From positions 558,001-622,000 of the forward strand of contig NZ_CWKH01000002.1 in NCBI RefSeq assembly GCF_001245615.1: DNA of 64,000 bases. The letters are read 5' to 3'. Source of the DNA: Mycolicibacterium neworleansense. GTDB taxonomy: Bacteria > Actinomycetota > Actinomycetes > Mycobacteriales > Mycobacteriaceae. Under the pieces are notes generated by a model. It was not told the DNA's origin. It saw nothing but the letters and a program-made list of their open reading frames with translations, and searched no databases. The translations under genes and the position numbers were made by a program. Each line of letters begins with the position of its first letter. Within the stretch, counting starts at the first letter, position 1. Of the stretch, positions 50,911 to 59,362 are shown in pieces.

Positions 50911-51817
50911 GTTGGTACAGAGTAGCGCTACTCGGAATAGTTCGTCTGCGCTATCCCACCCCGGACTGTGGTGGGGACTGTTGGGCGTGACGGCGTTCTC
51001 CTTCACCATCGTGTTCACCAAGGTGGCCATCGGCGGGCTGTCCGCACTGTTCATCGGCGCCGGGCGGGCCGTCGTCGCGGCCGCCATCGCCGCAGCGGCC
51101 CTGGCCCTGACCCGGCAGACTCTGCCCACCGGCCGGCAGTGGGCTCGGCTGGCCGTGGTGGCAGCCGGCGTCGTGGCGGGCTTTCCGCTACTGACCTCAT
51201 ATGCACTGACGGTGGTTCCGGCCAGCCACGGGGCCATCGTGGTCGCGTTGCTGCCGGCCGCCACCGCGGTGTGCGCGGTGCTGCGCGGGCACGAGCGTCC
51301 GCCGGCCGCTTTCTGGGTGATGGCGGCGGCCGGGGCGCTGGCCGCAGTCGTTTTCGCCATGCTGCACGGCGCCGGATTCGGCCACCTCAGCTGGCCCGAC
51401 CTGTTGCTGTTCGGCGCGGTGCTCGCCGCGGCGATCGGATACGCCGAGGGCGGGCTACTGGCCAGAGAACTCGGTGCCTGGCAGACCGTGTCCTGGGCCC
51501 TGGTGGTCGCGGCGCCGGTGATGCTGGCCCTGACCGCACTGGCCGTCGTGCAACATCGCCCGCACGCGACCCCGGTGCAGTGGGCCGCGTTCGGCTACCT
51601 GGCGGCGGTCAGCATGTATCTGGGCTTCTTCGCCTGGTACCGAGGACTGGCCATCGGGCCGATGACCCAGGTGAGCCAGGTGCAGTTGATCCAGCCGGTG
51701 ATGACCATCGGCTGGGCGGCGCTGTTGCTACACGAACAACTGACCTGGTCGACCGTGCTCGGTGGGGCCGTGGTGATCGGGTGCGCGGCCCTGGCGGTCC
51801 GCATCCGCCTTCGCTGA
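50909..51817 (+). CDS. EamA/DMT family transporter
   Basis: The 302-residue protein has ten helices in two EamA repeats: GLWWGLLGVTAFSFTIVFTK, FIGAGRAVVAAAIAAAALAL, SYALTVVPASHGAIVVALLP and, in the second half, FGYLAAVSMYLGFFAWYRGL, GPMTQVSQVQLIQPVMTIGW. DMT members export amino acids or metabolites. ATG 50909 shares two bases with the divergent MocR start, so its mRNA may be leaderless; no other in-frame start fits before the first helix. The 14-bp palindrome would then be within its codons 4-9. Confidence 0.8.
   Translation: MLVQSSATRNSSSALSHPGLWWGLLGVTAFSFTIVFTKVAIGGLSALFIGAGRAVVAAAIAAAALALTRQTLPTGRQWARLAVVAAGVVAGFPLLTSYALTVVPASHGAIVVALLPAATAVCAVLRGHERPPAAFWVMAAAGALAAVVFAMLHGAGFGHLSWPDLLLFGAVLAAAIGYAEGGLLARELGAWQTVSWALVVAAPVMLALTALAVVQHRPHATPVQWAAFGYLAAVSMYLGFFAWYRGLAIGPMTQVSQVQLIQPVMTIGWAALLLHEQLTWSTVLGGAVVIGCAALAVRIRLR
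50920..50933. promoter_or_regulatory. Palindrome GAGTAGCGCTACTC, candidate MocR operator
   Basis: A perfect 14-bp palindrome located 10 bases from the MocR start codon, at the divergent promoter region of the MocR and EamA genes. Confidence 0.55.
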
Positions 51818-51823
51818 TCACAG

Positions 51824-51861
51824 CGAAAGCCGCTGGAACCACTTGGCTCCAGCGGCTTTCG
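51824..51861. terminator. Bidirectional terminator-like hairpin
   Basis: CGAAAGCCGCTGGA pairs perfectly with TCCAGCGGCTTTCG around a 10-base loop, between the convergent EamA and secreted-protein genes. It has A-rich and T-rich edges on both sides, so it fits termination from both directions. Confidence 0.75.
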
Positions 51862-51867
51862 GATGAA

Positions 51868-52362
51868 TCAGAGTTTTACCGGGAAGTCCGAACTGTAGAC
51901 GTCACCGCGAACGCGTCCCGGTTTCGGTGGCCCCTCGACAACCACCCAGGCCTGCGTCGCGTCCGAACTCAGTGGCCCGGCGACCGTGACGGTCGCCGTC
52001 CCGCTGGCATCGGTGTGCAGCAGGGCGCCCGACACACCGGGATCCCCGAGGTTGCACGTCGCCACCGACGGCCGTGGCAGCTGGATGAGCCTGACCCGAT
52101 ATTCGGTGAAGGGAGTGGCCGACTGCAGCCTGACCTCGGCACCTACGTGCGAGCCATCGGCGCCGATGCTGGCCATGCCGGAGCCGGAACCCGAGCCCAT
52201 ACCCCCGAGGAACAACGCTTTCGTGAAATCACACCCCCGGATGGAATTCGACAACGGCACCATCGTCGTCGCCCCGGCCGGCGGTGCGCCGATCCCGCCG
52301 AGCACCCCACCGGCCGCCACCAACGTCACCATGCTTTTTGTGCGCCAATCCATCGCATGCAT
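51868..52362 (-). CDS. Secreted protein of unknown function
   Basis: The 164-residue protein begins MHAMDWRTKSMVTLVAAGGV with a signal peptide ending near PPAGA. The mature part has cysteines (RGCDFTKAL, VATCNLGDPG), a Gly/Ser loop and strands such as YRVRLIQLPRPS and GTATVTVAGPLSS, suggesting an all-beta extracellular domain. I know similar small secreted mycobacterial proteins without function. ATG 52362 or 52353 is the start; the longer frame to 52404 lacks support. It lies 40 bases from the ICL-like gene stop upstream. Confidence 0.7.
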   Translation of the reverse strand: MHAMDWRTKSMVTLVAAGGVLGGIGAPPAGATTMVPLSNSIRGCDFTKALFLGGMGSGSGSGMASIGADGSHVGAEVRLQSATPFTEYRVRLIQLPRPSVATCNLGDPGVSGALLHTDASGTATVTVAGPLSSDATQAWVVVEGPPKPGRVRGDVYSSDFPVKL

Positions 52363-52444
52363 CCCGCCTGCTCGACGTATCAGTGCGTCATTATTGGCAC
52401 ACATCGCACGTCGAGAAGCGGGACTTTGCGCAAATCGCTGACGG

Positions 52445-53203
52445 CTACCTCCAGCGGCCGAGCACCTCTTTGGCCCGCGCGCTCAGCACGGCCTGCAGGA
52501 ACGGCCCGAAGGTGATCCGTCCGACGCCGGCGGCCGTCAACTCCGCGAGGTCGGCGGTATCGGGCGGGACGGTCACACTGACCGGCAGCGGAACCTCGGA
52601 CACCAAGCGCGCCAACGCTTCCGGGTCACGCAGCCCTGGCGGGAACAGCGAGTCGGCCCCGGCGGCCGCCGCCTCGGACAGCCTGGCGATCGCCCGGTCG
52701 ACGCGATCGGCATCATCTCCGTCGTTGCGCAGGAACAGGTCGGTCCGTGCGTTGATCACGACGTGCACCCCGGCGGCATCGGCTGCCGCACGCAGCTGCC
52801 CCACCAGCTCGGCGTGCTCGGTCGAGCTACGCAGGCGCTTGCCCTCCTTGTGCACGGTGTCCTCGATGTTGAGCCCGACCGCCCCGGCGCCGAGCAGGCC
52901 CTCGATGAGCCGCTCCGGCCGCTCGCCGTAACCGGACTCGATGTCCACCGAGACCGGCACGTCGACCGCGTCGGTGATTTGCCGCACCCGGGTCAGCAGA
53001 TCGTCGAACGACATCACCTCGCCGTCGGCCTTGCCGATCGAATCGGCCAGCGGGTGACTCCCCACGGTGAGCGCGGAGAAGCCCTCGCCGACCGCCAGTC
53101 GCGCCGACCAGGCATCCCACACCGTGGGCAACACAACGGGGTTGCCGGGTTGGTGCAGCGCCAGCAGCGCCGCCGCCCGCTCCTGCAACGTGGTCTCACT
53201 CAT
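52445..53203 (-). CDS. Isocitrate lyase/PEP mutase superfamily protein
   Basis: The 252-residue TIM-barrel protein belongs to the ICL/PEPM superfamily: NPVVLPTVWDAWSARLA, VDIESGYGERPERLI (metal-binding Asp/Glu), GLNIEDTVHKEGKRLRSS and INARTDLFLRNDG. The ICL KKCGH loop is absent, so it is not a true isocitrate lyase; methylisocitrate-lyase-like or oxaloacetase-like carbon-carbon cleavage is possible. ATG 53203 has GGAGG close upstream. It is divergent from the sdh1 operon. Confidence 0.88.
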   Translation of the reverse strand: MSETTLQERAAALLALHQPGNPVVLPTVWDAWSARLAVGEGFSALTVGSHPLADSIGKADGEVMSFDDLLTRVRQITDAVDVPVSVDIESGYGERPERLIEGLLGAGAVGLNIEDTVHKEGKRLRSSTEHAELVGQLRAAADAAGVHVVINARTDLFLRNDGDDADRVDRAIARLSEAAAAGADSLFPPGLRDPEALARLVSEVPLPVSVTVPPDTADLAELTAAGVGRITFGPFLQAVLSARAKEVLGRWR

Positions 53204-53326
53204 TGATCCTCCAGGTACTCAGAATGTGCTGCTCAGATGTCCTCCGGCCAGGCGCGATGCCGGCGAAAACAACACTACGACCCGGGCCCCGAGGGCTCAC
53301 GACGAGCGGGGCGGGACGGCCGAGTC

Positions 53327-53346
53327 GACGTGATGCGCATCACGTC
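53327..53346. promoter_or_regulatory. 20-bp perfect palindrome of CRP/FNR type before sdh1
   Basis: GACGTGATGCGCATCACGTC contains GTGA-N6-TCAC, the half-site spacing of mycobacterial CRP. It lies 70 bases before the first gene of the sdh1 operon and 124 bases before the divergent ICL-like gene. Either promoter could be controlled. Confidence 0.6.
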
Positions 53347-53415
53347 TCGATCGTGATGTGGCTAGCATTGGGTGTCGTACTGTGAGCCCTGACACCTTCA
53401 GCCCGAGGAGGTCAC

Positions 53416-53712
53416 TTGTCCACCACCACTGAGTTCTCTGAACTTCACAACCTGATCGGCGACATGCGTCGCTGTGTCACCACGTTGGCGTCGAAGTACG
53501 GGGATTCCCCCGCCATGCGCCGCGTGATGAACGACGCCGAGCGGATCCTCAACGATATCGACCGGTTGGACATCGACGCCGAAGAGTTGGAGATGCGTCA
53601 CGGCGTGACACGCCAACAACAGGCCCGCGAGAAGATCGGCATCCCCGACACCCAATACGGAAGCGAGTTCTGGCAGGACGTCGCGGACGAGGGTCTCGGC
53701 GGATATCGCTGA
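53416..53712 (+). CDS. Small conserved protein at the head of sdh1 (Rv0250c-like)
   Basis: The 98-residue helical, soluble protein (MSTTTEFSELHNLIGDMRRC, then LASKYGDSPAMRRVMNDAER and LEMRHGVTRQQQAREKI) starts at TTG 53416 with GAGGAGG upstream. I recall the same gene just before the sdh1 genes in M. tuberculosis. It may help assembly or regulation of the dehydrogenase, but no domain shows that. A 7-bp hairpin and 52 bases separate it from the membrane anchor gene. Confidence 0.8.
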   Translation: MSTTTEFSELHNLIGDMRRCVTTLASKYGDSPAMRRVMNDAERILNDIDRLDIDAEELEMRHGVTRQQQAREKIGIPDTQYGSEFWQDVADEGLGGYR

Positions 53713-53717
53713 GCTCA

Positions 53718-53734
53718 CGGGCGTTTGACGCCCG
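53718..53734 (+). terminator. Hairpin CGGGCGT-TTG-ACGCCCG in the sdh1 operon
   Basis: A 7-bp stem with a 3-base loop between the small conserved gene and sdhC, followed by an A-rich stretch. It may be an attenuator or RNA-processing site that sets the level of the two parts of the operon. Confidence 0.4.
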
Positions 53735-53764
53735 AGAAAACAACTGAACCTCAGAAAGGGAACC

Positions 53765-54586
53765 GTGAGCGCACCCACCGCTGACCGTCGCGCGACCGGG
53801 GTCTTCTCGCCCACACGAGCGCAGATCCCCCAACGCACCCTACGGACCGACCGGTGGTGGCAGGCACCACTGTTGACCAATCTGGGGCTCGCGGCGTTCG
53901 TCATCTATGCGACGGTCCGGGCGTTCTGGGGAAGCGCGTACTGGGTAGAGGACTACCACTACCTGACGCCCTTCTATTCACCGTGTATCAGCACGGCCTG
54001 CGCGCCCGGATCGAGCCATCTCGGTCAGTGGGTCGGCGAGCTGCCCTGGTTCATCCCGATGGCGTTCATCTCACTGCCGTTCCTGTTGGCCTTCCGGCTG
54101 ACGTGCTACTACTACCGCAAGGCGTACTACCGGTCGGTGTGGCAGTCGCCGACCGCCTGCGCGGTGGCCGAGCCGCACGCGAAATACACCGGGGAGACCC
54201 GCCTTCCGCTGATCATGCAGAACCTGCACCGGTACTTCTTCTACGCCGCGGTACTCATCTCACTGCTCAACACCTACGACGCGATCGTGGCGTTCCACTC
54301 GCCTTCCGGCTTCGGATTCGGCCTCGGCAACGTCATTCTGGTCGGCAACGTCATCCTGCTGTGGATCTACACGGTGTCCTGCCACTCGTGCCGGCACGTC
54401 ACCGGCGGCCGGCTGAAGCACTTCTCCAAACACCCTGTGCGCTACTGGATCTGGACACAGGTGAGCAAGCTCAACACCCGCCACATGCTCTTCGCCTGGA
54501 TCACGCTGGGCACCCTGGTCCTCACCGACTTCTACATCATGTTGGTGGCCAGCGGCACCATCTCGGATCTCAGGTTCATCGGCTGA
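53765..54586 (+). CDS. sdhC: Succinate dehydrogenase Sdh1 membrane anchor subunit
   Basis: The 273-residue protein has about five membrane helices (LLTNLGLAAFVIYATVRAFW, LPWFIPMAFISLPFLLAFRL, YFFYAAVLISLLNTYDAIVAF, FGLGNVILVGNVILLWIYTV, HMLFAWITLGTLVLTDFYIM). Histidines in NLHRYFFY, CHSCRHVTGG and NTRHMLF are available for haem. The single large anchor is typical of mycobacterial Sdh1. GTG 53765 has AGAAAGGG upstream. sdhA follows after 64 bases. Confidence 0.9.
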   Translation: MSAPTADRRATGVFSPTRAQIPQRTLRTDRWWQAPLLTNLGLAAFVIYATVRAFWGSAYWVEDYHYLTPFYSPCISTACAPGSSHLGQWVGELPWFIPMAFISLPFLLAFRLTCYYYRKAYYRSVWQSPTACAVAEPHAKYTGETRLPLIMQNLHRYFFYAAVLISLLNTYDAIVAFHSPSGFGFGLGNVILVGNVILLWIYTVSCHSCRHVTGGRLKHFSKHPVRYWIWTQVSKLNTRHMLFAWITLGTLVLTDFYIMLVASGTISDLRFIG

Positions 54587-54650
54587 GTCGGCCAGCTGAA
54601 TTCATTGGCCGGCAAGTACATACACGCGAAAGGGCGAGTGGGGAATTTCT

Positions 54651-56558
54651 ATGGGTGAGCTGGAGCGGCACACTTACGACGTTGTCGTGATCGGTGCCGG
54701 TGGGGCAGGTCTGCGCGCGGTGATCGAGGCCCGCGAACGCGGCCTGCGGGTGGCCGTGGTGACCAAGTCGTTGTTCGGCAAGGCCCACACCGTGATGGCC
54801 GAGGGTGGCTGCGCGGCGGCCATGCGCAACGTCAACACCAAGGACTCCTGGCAGGTGCACTTCGGTGACACCATGCGCGGCGGCAAGTTCCTCAACAACT
54901 GGCGGATGGCCGAACTGCACGCCCAGGAAGCCCCCGACCGGGTGTGGGAGCTGGAAACCTACGGCGCCCTGTTCGACCGGACCAAGGACGGCCGGATCAG
55001 CCAGCGCAACTTCGGCGGGCACACCTACCCGCGGCTGGCCCACGTCGGCGACCGCACCGGCCTGGAGATCATCCGCACACTGCAGCAGAAGATCGTCTCG
55101 CTCCAGCAGGAGGACAAGAAGGAACTCGGCGACTACGAGGCCCGTATCAAGGTCTTCCACGAGTGCTCCATCACCGACCTGATCAAGGACGGCGACCGGA
55201 TCGCCGGCGCCTTCGGCTACTACCGCGAGACCGGCAACTTCGTGCTGTTCGAAGCGCCCGCGATCGTGCTGGCCACCGGCGGTATCGGCAAGTCGTTCAA
55301 GGTGTCGTCGAACTCCTGGGAGTACACCGGCGACGGCCACGCCCTGGCGCTGCGCGCCGGGTCGGGCCTGATCAACATGGAGTTCATCCAGTTCCACCCG
55401 ACCGGCATGGTGTGGCCGCTGTCGGTCAAGGGCATCCTGGTGACCGAGGGTGTCCGCGGGGACGGCGGAGTGCTCAAGAACTCCGAGGGCAAGCGGTTCA
55501 TGTTCGACTACATCCCCGCGGTGTTCAAGGGTCAGTACGCCGAGACCGAGGAAGAAGCCGACCAGTGGCTCAAGGACAACGACTCCGCGCGGCGCACGCC
55601 TGACCTGCTCCCCCGCGACGAGGTGGCCCGGGCCATCAACTCCGAGGTCAAGGCCGGCCGCGGCTCGCCACACGGCGGCGTGTACCTCGACATCGCCTCG
55701 CGCATGCCGACCGAGGAGATCAAGCGTCGGCTGCCGTCGATGTACCACCAGTTCATGGAGCTGGCCGAGGTCGACATCACCAAGGACGAGATGGAAGTCG
55801 GCCCCACCTGTCACTACGTGATGGGCGGTATCGAGGTCGATCCGGACACCGGTGGCGCGGCCACCCCCGGGTTGTTCGCCGCGGGCGAGTGCTCAGGTGG
55901 TATGCACGGCTCCAATCGCCTTGGCGGCAACTCACTTTCGGATCTGCTGGTGTTCGGCCGACGCGCCGGGCTCGGCGCCGCCGACTATGTGGCGGCGCTG
56001 CCCGAGCGGCCCAAGGTCAGCGAAGCAGCGCTCATCGAGGCCACCGAGTTGGCGTTGGCGCCGTTCGAGTCTCACGCCAATCCGGAGAATCCGTACACGC
56101 TGCACGCCGAGTTGCAGCAGTGCATGAACGACCTGGTCGGCATCATCCGCAAGGAAGAGGAGATCCAGGAAGCCCTGGCCAAGCTGGCCGAGCTGCGGAC
56201 CCGCGTGCACAACGTCAGCGTCGAGGGCGGTCGCGCCTTCAACCCGGGCTGGCACCTGGCCATCGACATGCGCAACATGCTGCTGGTCAGCGAGTGCGTG
56301 GCCAAGGCCGCGCTGGCCCGCACCGAAAGCCGGGGCGGGCACACCCGCGACGACTATCCGGACATGGATGCCAACTGGCGCAACACCCTGCTGGTGTGCC
56401 GGGCGGTCGGCGAGGACCAGGTGGTGCCGGACGTGACGGTGACGCCCGAGTCGCAGCTGCCGATGAGGGAGGACCTGCTGGCCACGTTCGAGCTGTCCGA
56501 ACTCGAAAAGTACTACACCGCACAAGAACTGGCCGAGCACCCAGATCGGAAGGGCTGA
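54651..56558 (+). CDS. sdhA: Succinate dehydrogenase Sdh1 flavoprotein subunit
   Basis: The 635-residue subunit oxidises succinate to fumarate. It has VVVIGAGGAGLRAVIEAR (FAD), the flavin-linking region FGKAHTVMAEGGCAAAM, FIQFHPTGMVWPLS, RDEVARAINSEVKAGRG and the ECSGGMHGSNRLGGNSLSDLLVFG segment. It is cytosolic, attached through SdhB to the membrane anchor. The stop TGA is two bases before the sdhB ATG. Confidence 0.95.
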   Translation: MGELERHTYDVVVIGAGGAGLRAVIEARERGLRVAVVTKSLFGKAHTVMAEGGCAAAMRNVNTKDSWQVHFGDTMRGGKFLNNWRMAELHAQEAPDRVWELETYGALFDRTKDGRISQRNFGGHTYPRLAHVGDRTGLEIIRTLQQKIVSLQQEDKKELGDYEARIKVFHECSITDLIKDGDRIAGAFGYYRETGNFVLFEAPAIVLATGGIGKSFKVSSNSWEYTGDGHALALRAGSGLINMEFIQFHPTGMVWPLSVKGILVTEGVRGDGGVLKNSEGKRFMFDYIPAVFKGQYAETEEEADQWLKDNDSARRTPDLLPRDEVARAINSEVKAGRGSPHGGVYLDIASRMPTEEIKRRLPSMYHQFMELAEVDITKDEMEVGPTCHYVMGGIEVDPDTGGAATPGLFAAGECSGGMHGSNRLGGNSLSDLLVFGRRAGLGAADYVAALPERPKVSEAALIEATELALAPFESHANPENPYTLHAELQQCMNDLVGIIRKEEEIQEALAKLAELRTRVHNVSVEGGRAFNPGWHLAIDMRNMLLVSECVAKAALARTESRGGHTRDDYPDMDANWRNTLLVCRAVGEDQVVPDVTVTPESQLPMREDLLATFELSELEKYYTAQELAEHPDRKG

Positions 56559-56560
56559 GC

Positions 56561-57313
56561 ATGAGTGCGTATAACGCGAACCTACGCGTCTGGCGCGGCG
56601 ACGACACCGGAGGCGAGCTGCAGGACTACACCGTCGAGGTGAACGACGGCGAGGTGGTGCTCGACATCATCCACCGGCTGCAGGCCACCCAGACTCCCGA
56701 CCTGGCGGTGCGGTGGAACTGCAAGGCCGGCAAGTGCGGGTCCTGCTCGGCCGAGATCAACGGCCGCCCGCGGCTGATGTGCATGACCCGGATGTCGACC
56801 TTCGATCCGTCCGAAACCGTCACAGTGACGCCGCTGCGGACGTTCCCGGTGATGCGCGATCTGGTGACCGATGTGTCGTTCAACTACGAAAAAGCCCGCC
56901 AGATCCCGTCTTTCACGCCGCCCAAGGAGCTGCAGCCCGGTGAGTACCGGATGCAGCAGGAGGATGTCGAGCGCAGCCAGGAATTCCGCAAGTGCATCGA
57001 GTGCTTCCTGTGCCAGAACGTCTGCCACGTGGTGCGCGACCACGAGGAGAACAAGGAGGCGTTCGCCGGGCCGCGGTTCCACATGCGGATCGCCGAGTTG
57101 GACATGCATCCCCTCGACGTCCTTGACCGCAAGGAGATGGCGCAGGACGAGTTCGGCCTTGGCTACTGCAACATCACCAAATGCTGCACCGAGGTGTGCC
57201 CGGAGAACATCAAGATCACCGACAACGCGCTGATCCCGATGAAGGAACGGGTTGCCGACCGCAAGTACGACCCGATCGTGTGGCTGGGCAACAAGCTGTT
57301 CAGGCGTAGCTAG
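56561..57313 (+). CDS. sdhB: Succinate dehydrogenase Sdh1 iron-sulfur subunit
   Basis: The 250-residue protein carries three clusters: [2Fe-2S] by CKAGKCGSCSAEINGRPRLMC, then CIECFLCQNVC and CNITKCCTEVCPENI for the [4Fe-4S] and [3Fe-4S] clusters. It passes electrons to menaquinone at the membrane anchor. ATG 56561 directly follows sdhA. A strong hairpin downstream ends the operon. Confidence 0.95.
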   Translation: MSAYNANLRVWRGDDTGGELQDYTVEVNDGEVVLDIIHRLQATQTPDLAVRWNCKAGKCGSCSAEINGRPRLMCMTRMSTFDPSETVTVTPLRTFPVMRDLVTDVSFNYEKARQIPSFTPPKELQPGEYRMQQEDVERSQEFRKCIECFLCQNVCHVVRDHEENKEAFAGPRFHMRIAELDMHPLDVLDRKEMAQDEFGLGYCNITKCCTEVCPENIKITDNALIPMKERVADRKYDPIVWLGNKLFRRS

Positions 57314-57323
57314 TCAGCCGAGC

Positions 57324-57369
57324 GTGCGCTCAGATCGCAGGTCCGCCCCCAAACGCGATCTGAGCGCAC
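57324..57369 (+). terminator. Hairpin after sdhB
   Basis: GTGCGCTCAGATCGC pairs perfectly with GCGATCTGAGCGCAC (15 bp, 16-base loop) starting 11 bases after the sdhB stop. It probably ends the sdh1 transcript before the MoxR operon. Confidence 0.7.
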
Positions 57370-57457
57370 ATTCGAGGGCAAGAATTTGGTGCACCCGCTC
57401 CCCGGCAACCGTTGTTAGGCTCAACCGACATCAAGCGCGCTTCGACGGGGGATACGT

Positions 57458-58462
57458 ATGCAGTTGTCCGGACCTCAGCTGTCCCATGAGGACCTCCAGC
57501 GCGTCGGCGGGACGATCCAGTACCTGCACAACGCGCTGTCAGCCAAGATCGTCGGCCAGAAAACCCTGCAACAGTCCCTGTTGATCGGACTCATCGCCTC
57601 GGGTCACGTCTTGCTGGAAAGCGTTCCGGGGCTGGCAAAGACGACGGCGGCGAAGACCCTCGCCGAAAGCCTGTCCGCACGTTTCCAGCGCATCCAGTGC
57701 ACACCGGACCTGCTGCCCAGCGACATCACCGGCGGGCAGATCTGGGACCAGAAGAACGGTGAGTTCAAGGTCTCGTTCGGCCCGGTGCACGCCAATATCG
57801 TGCTGCTCGACGAGATCAACCGGTCATCGGCGAAAACCCAGAGCGCAATGCTGGAAGCCATGGAGGAACGCCAGACCACCATCGGCGGAACGGTCTACCC
57901 CCTGCCGAACCCGTTCCTGGTGCTCGCCACGCAGAACCCCATCGACCAAGAGGGCACGTATCAGCTCTCCGAGGCGCAGATGGACCGCTTCATGCTGAAG
58001 GACATCCTCACCTACCCCACGGCAGAGGATGAGGAGGAAGTCATCTCGCGGGTCGCCGGCGGGGTGTTCGAGACTCGGCCGGAGGCCGGCAACGGACAAC
58101 TCGACATCCAGCGGGTGCTGTGGCTTCAAGCCATGTTCAAGCGGGTGTTCATCGACCGCTCGATCGTGAAGTACACGACCTACATCGTCAACGCGACCAG
58201 GCATCCCAAGAACTACCTGGAACCGCAGCTGGCCGATCTCATCCAGTTCGGTGCCAGCCCCCGGGCCACCATTTCTCTCTGCCGGGCGGCGTGCGCACAC
58301 GCCCTGCTGGAAGGCCGGCCCTACGCAGTCCCCGACGATGTCAAGGCCGTTGCCAAACGTGTTCTGCGGCACCGGATCATACTGAAATTCCAGGCCTCTG
58401 CCCAAGGTGTCACCCCGGAATATCTCATCGACGGCATCCTGCACCGCGTTCCGACGCCGTAG
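57458..58462 (+). CDS. MoxR-family AAA+ ATPase
   Basis: The 334-residue ATPase has Walker A-type ESVPGLAKTTAAKTL, Walker B IVLLDEINRSSAKTQSAMLEAMEERQ, sensor 1 LVLATQNPIDQEG and the MoxR C-terminal lid (FGASPRATISLCRAACAHAL). MoxR proteins act as chaperones that activate VWA-domain partners by metal-ion insertion or remodelling. It is the first gene of a seven-gene unit with DUF58, VWA and TPR-like proteins. ATG 57458 opens the operon 89 bases after the sdh terminator. Confidence 0.93.
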   Translation: MQLSGPQLSHEDLQRVGGTIQYLHNALSAKIVGQKTLQQSLLIGLIASGHVLLESVPGLAKTTAAKTLAESLSARFQRIQCTPDLLPSDITGGQIWDQKNGEFKVSFGPVHANIVLLDEINRSSAKTQSAMLEAMEERQTTIGGTVYPLPNPFLVLATQNPIDQEGTYQLSEAQMDRFMLKDILTYPTAEDEEEVISRVAGGVFETRPEAGNGQLDIQRVLWLQAMFKRVFIDRSIVKYTTYIVNATRHPKNYLEPQLADLIQFGASPRATISLCRAACAHALLEGRPYAVPDDVKAVAKRVLRHRIILKFQASAQGVTPEYLIDGILHRVPTP

Positions 58463-58471
58463 CGAGCCACG

Positions 58472-59362
58472 ATGGGGGACATTCTCAACCGGGTCCGCGC
58501 CCAACTCAATTTCGACCCTCGGGCCGTCGGGATGCGCCTGCGGTCACACCGGGTGTTGGAGGGCGGCCACACCTCGCTGCAGTTCGGCCGCAGCGACGAT
58601 TTCGTCGACCTGCGCGAGTACGCCATCGGCGACGACGTCCGCGACATCGACTGGAAGGCGTCGGCCCGCAACACCCACCTGGTGGTCCGCCGGTACGTCG
58701 CGGAGAAGGCCCAGGAGTTCCTGCTGATCGCCGATACCGGTGCCAACCTGCTCGCCCACGCCCCGAGCGGAGAAAGCAAACGTGACCTGGCGATCTTGTC
58801 CCTCGGGGCGGTCGGGCTGGTCGCCTCGGCCCAGGCCGACAAGATCAGCCTGGTCTACGGGGACGACCGCGGATCGTCCATCGAGCCGGGCAAGACCGGC
58901 GAGGACCATCTCGAGCAGATGCTGACCCTGCTCAGCCACATCAACATCGAGGTCGGCAACCCGTCCAACATCGTCAGGCAGCTCGAGTTCGTGGCCGGCA
59001 ATCTGGACAAGCGCTACGCCGTCTACATCGTCTGCGATCAGCCCGCTGTCACACCGGAACTCGTGGCAGCGGCGATGACGGTGCGGGGTCGCAACGCGAT
59101 CCACTGGATCCTGATCGAGGACCTCGACATCCTCGGGCAACCGCACGCCGCCGACGAGGTGCTCGACGTGGCCACCGGCAAGGCCCTGCTCACCCCGTCG
59201 GTCCTGGGAGCCAGGGTGCTGGAGTCCTACCGCCGGGCCGAGGCGGCGCGCCGGGCTGAATGGGAGTCGTTCATCGCGCAACTCGACAGTCCGTGTGTCC
59301 GTATCTCGTCGCGGGCCGATATCGGCCCGGCCCTGTCCGTGCTGTCGGAGGGACGACGCTGA
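58472..59362 (+). CDS. DUF58 domain protein
   Basis: The 296-residue protein contains the DUF58 signature FVDLREYAIGDDVRDIDWKASARNTHLVVRRY followed by a VWA-like fold (FLLIADTGANLLAHAPSGES). The classical DxSxS metal site is altered to DTGAN. DUF58 proteins are constant partners of MoxR ATPases. It starts nine bases after the MoxR stop, and its own stop overlaps the next start (TGATG). Confidence 0.9.
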   Translation: MGDILNRVRAQLNFDPRAVGMRLRSHRVLEGGHTSLQFGRSDDFVDLREYAIGDDVRDIDWKASARNTHLVVRRYVAEKAQEFLLIADTGANLLAHAPSGESKRDLAILSLGAVGLVASAQADKISLVYGDDRGSSIEPGKTGEDHLEQMLTLLSHINIEVGNPSNIVRQLEFVAGNLDKRYAVYIVCDQPAVTPELVAAAMTVRGRNAIHWILIEDLDILGQPHAADEVLDVATGKALLTPSVLGARVLESYRRAEAARRAEWESFIAQLDSPCVRISSRADIGPALSVLSEGRR

